A model generated the notes under the pieces. That model was not told where the DNA came from, searched no databases, and worked only from the letters and a program-made list of their open reading frames with translations. DNA of 52,452 nt from Bifidobacterium myosotis (lineage in GTDB: Bacteria > Actinomycetota > Actinomycetes > Actinomycetales > Bifidobacteriaceae), in contig NZ_MWWW01000025.1 of the NCBI RefSeq assembly GCF_002259745.1, positions 1 through 52,452 of the forward strand. The letters run 5' to 3'. Numbering within the stretch: position 1 is the first letter of the stretch; each line of letters opens with the position of its first letter. Shown piece by piece: positions 52,210 through 52,452 of the stretch. The translations under genes were made by a program, and so were the position numbers.

Positions 52210-52452
52210 TATGAATCCCTTTTTCTTACTGCAATGAGGCAATGAATGTTGGATGGATTATCGCTCGATCAGTGTTGATCAGCATTTAATTATGAAGGTG
52301 TTCCATACGAAGCGATCCGCGTGGAACGGTCCGTGCCCGGAGCATGGCTCACGCCGGGATTGCCGTAAACGGTGAAGAGACCGGAGCGTCATTGCCCCGG
52401 TGTGAGCCAGCCCCAGAACGGGAGGAAAGGAAGGGGCGTGCGGTCTGGCGAC
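52210..52452 (-). promoter_or_regulatory. Upstream region of the permease gene
   Basis: The 243 bases to the window end have no gene. On the minus strand a GATAAT box (52258-52263) lies about 50 bases before the start codon. Just upstream are two TGATC words 10 bases apart (complement of 52268-52283), which could be an operator half-site pair. No clear -35 is seen. Confidence 0.4.

Overview
The window is most likely a chromosomal segment of a Bifidobacterium, closest in style to the B. longum/B. breve group. The evidence is a GC-rich actinobacterial gene set, a PriA-type isomerase in place of HisA, the order lexA / LysM protein / nrdR, a Bifidobacterium-type L-lactate dehydrogenase, and a tmRNA whose encoded tag reads AKSNRTEFALAA. 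The species is inferred from recalled family features, not from a database search.

Layout. (1) 1-950: the 3' end of a 23S rRNA gene, the 5S rRNA gene and a strong terminator. (2) 1325-5160: a GNAT acetyltransferase whose stop codon lies in the end of a small inverted-repeat element, a second copy of that element, an aldo/keto reductase, an FGGY sugar kinase and an acylphosphatase. (3) 5248-11303: histidine genes hisD, hisC, hisB, an unknown acidic protein, hisH and priA. (4) 11524-15877: a DUF2252 kinase-like protein divergent from a type I glutamine synthetase, then an MFS exporter. (5) 15935-21736, minus strand: an rsmC-like methyltransferase, the large RNA helicase hrpA and a membrane-anchored cell-wall protein, all with overlapping ends. 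(6) 21871-31752: hflX, ldh with a LacI-type operator, a CDF metal exporter, lexA divergent from a LysM division-inhibitor candidate and nrdR across a cluster of SOS boxes, then helD and serA.

(7) 31753-46906 is the division and cell wall (dcw) cluster: mraZ, rsmH, ftsL, ftsI, a degenerate murE-like gene, murF, mraY, murD, ftsW, murG, murC, ftsQ. Most are overlapping or closely spaced. Upstream of mraZ lie four MraZ boxes with a 10-base period and, further up, eleven tandem degenerate 11-mers. The cluster ends at ftsQ, with no ftsZ.

(8) 47077-50743 is the accessory part. It follows the tmRNA gene ssrA and is visibly less GC-rich. It holds a 118-bp inverted-repeat element with an 8-bp target duplication, a second palindromic element, a third copy of the element seen near the GNAT gene, two palindromic arrays of a ~25-bp unit (start TTCTGGGCAT), a small lipoprotein gene, and a hicB antitoxin gene whose hicA partner is broken. 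The two arrays bracket the lipoprotein and hicAB remnant and are the best candidate for something undescribed. (9) 50744-52452: a 17-bp tandem repeat and an FHS-family sugar permease.

Working together: the dcw genes make the peptidoglycan precursor (MurC, MurD, MurF, MraY, MurG) and the divisome core (FtsL, FtsI, FtsW, FtsQ). LexA, the LysM protein and NrdR link DNA damage, division arrest and dNTP supply. The his genes make histidine, and PriA probably also serves tryptophan synthesis.
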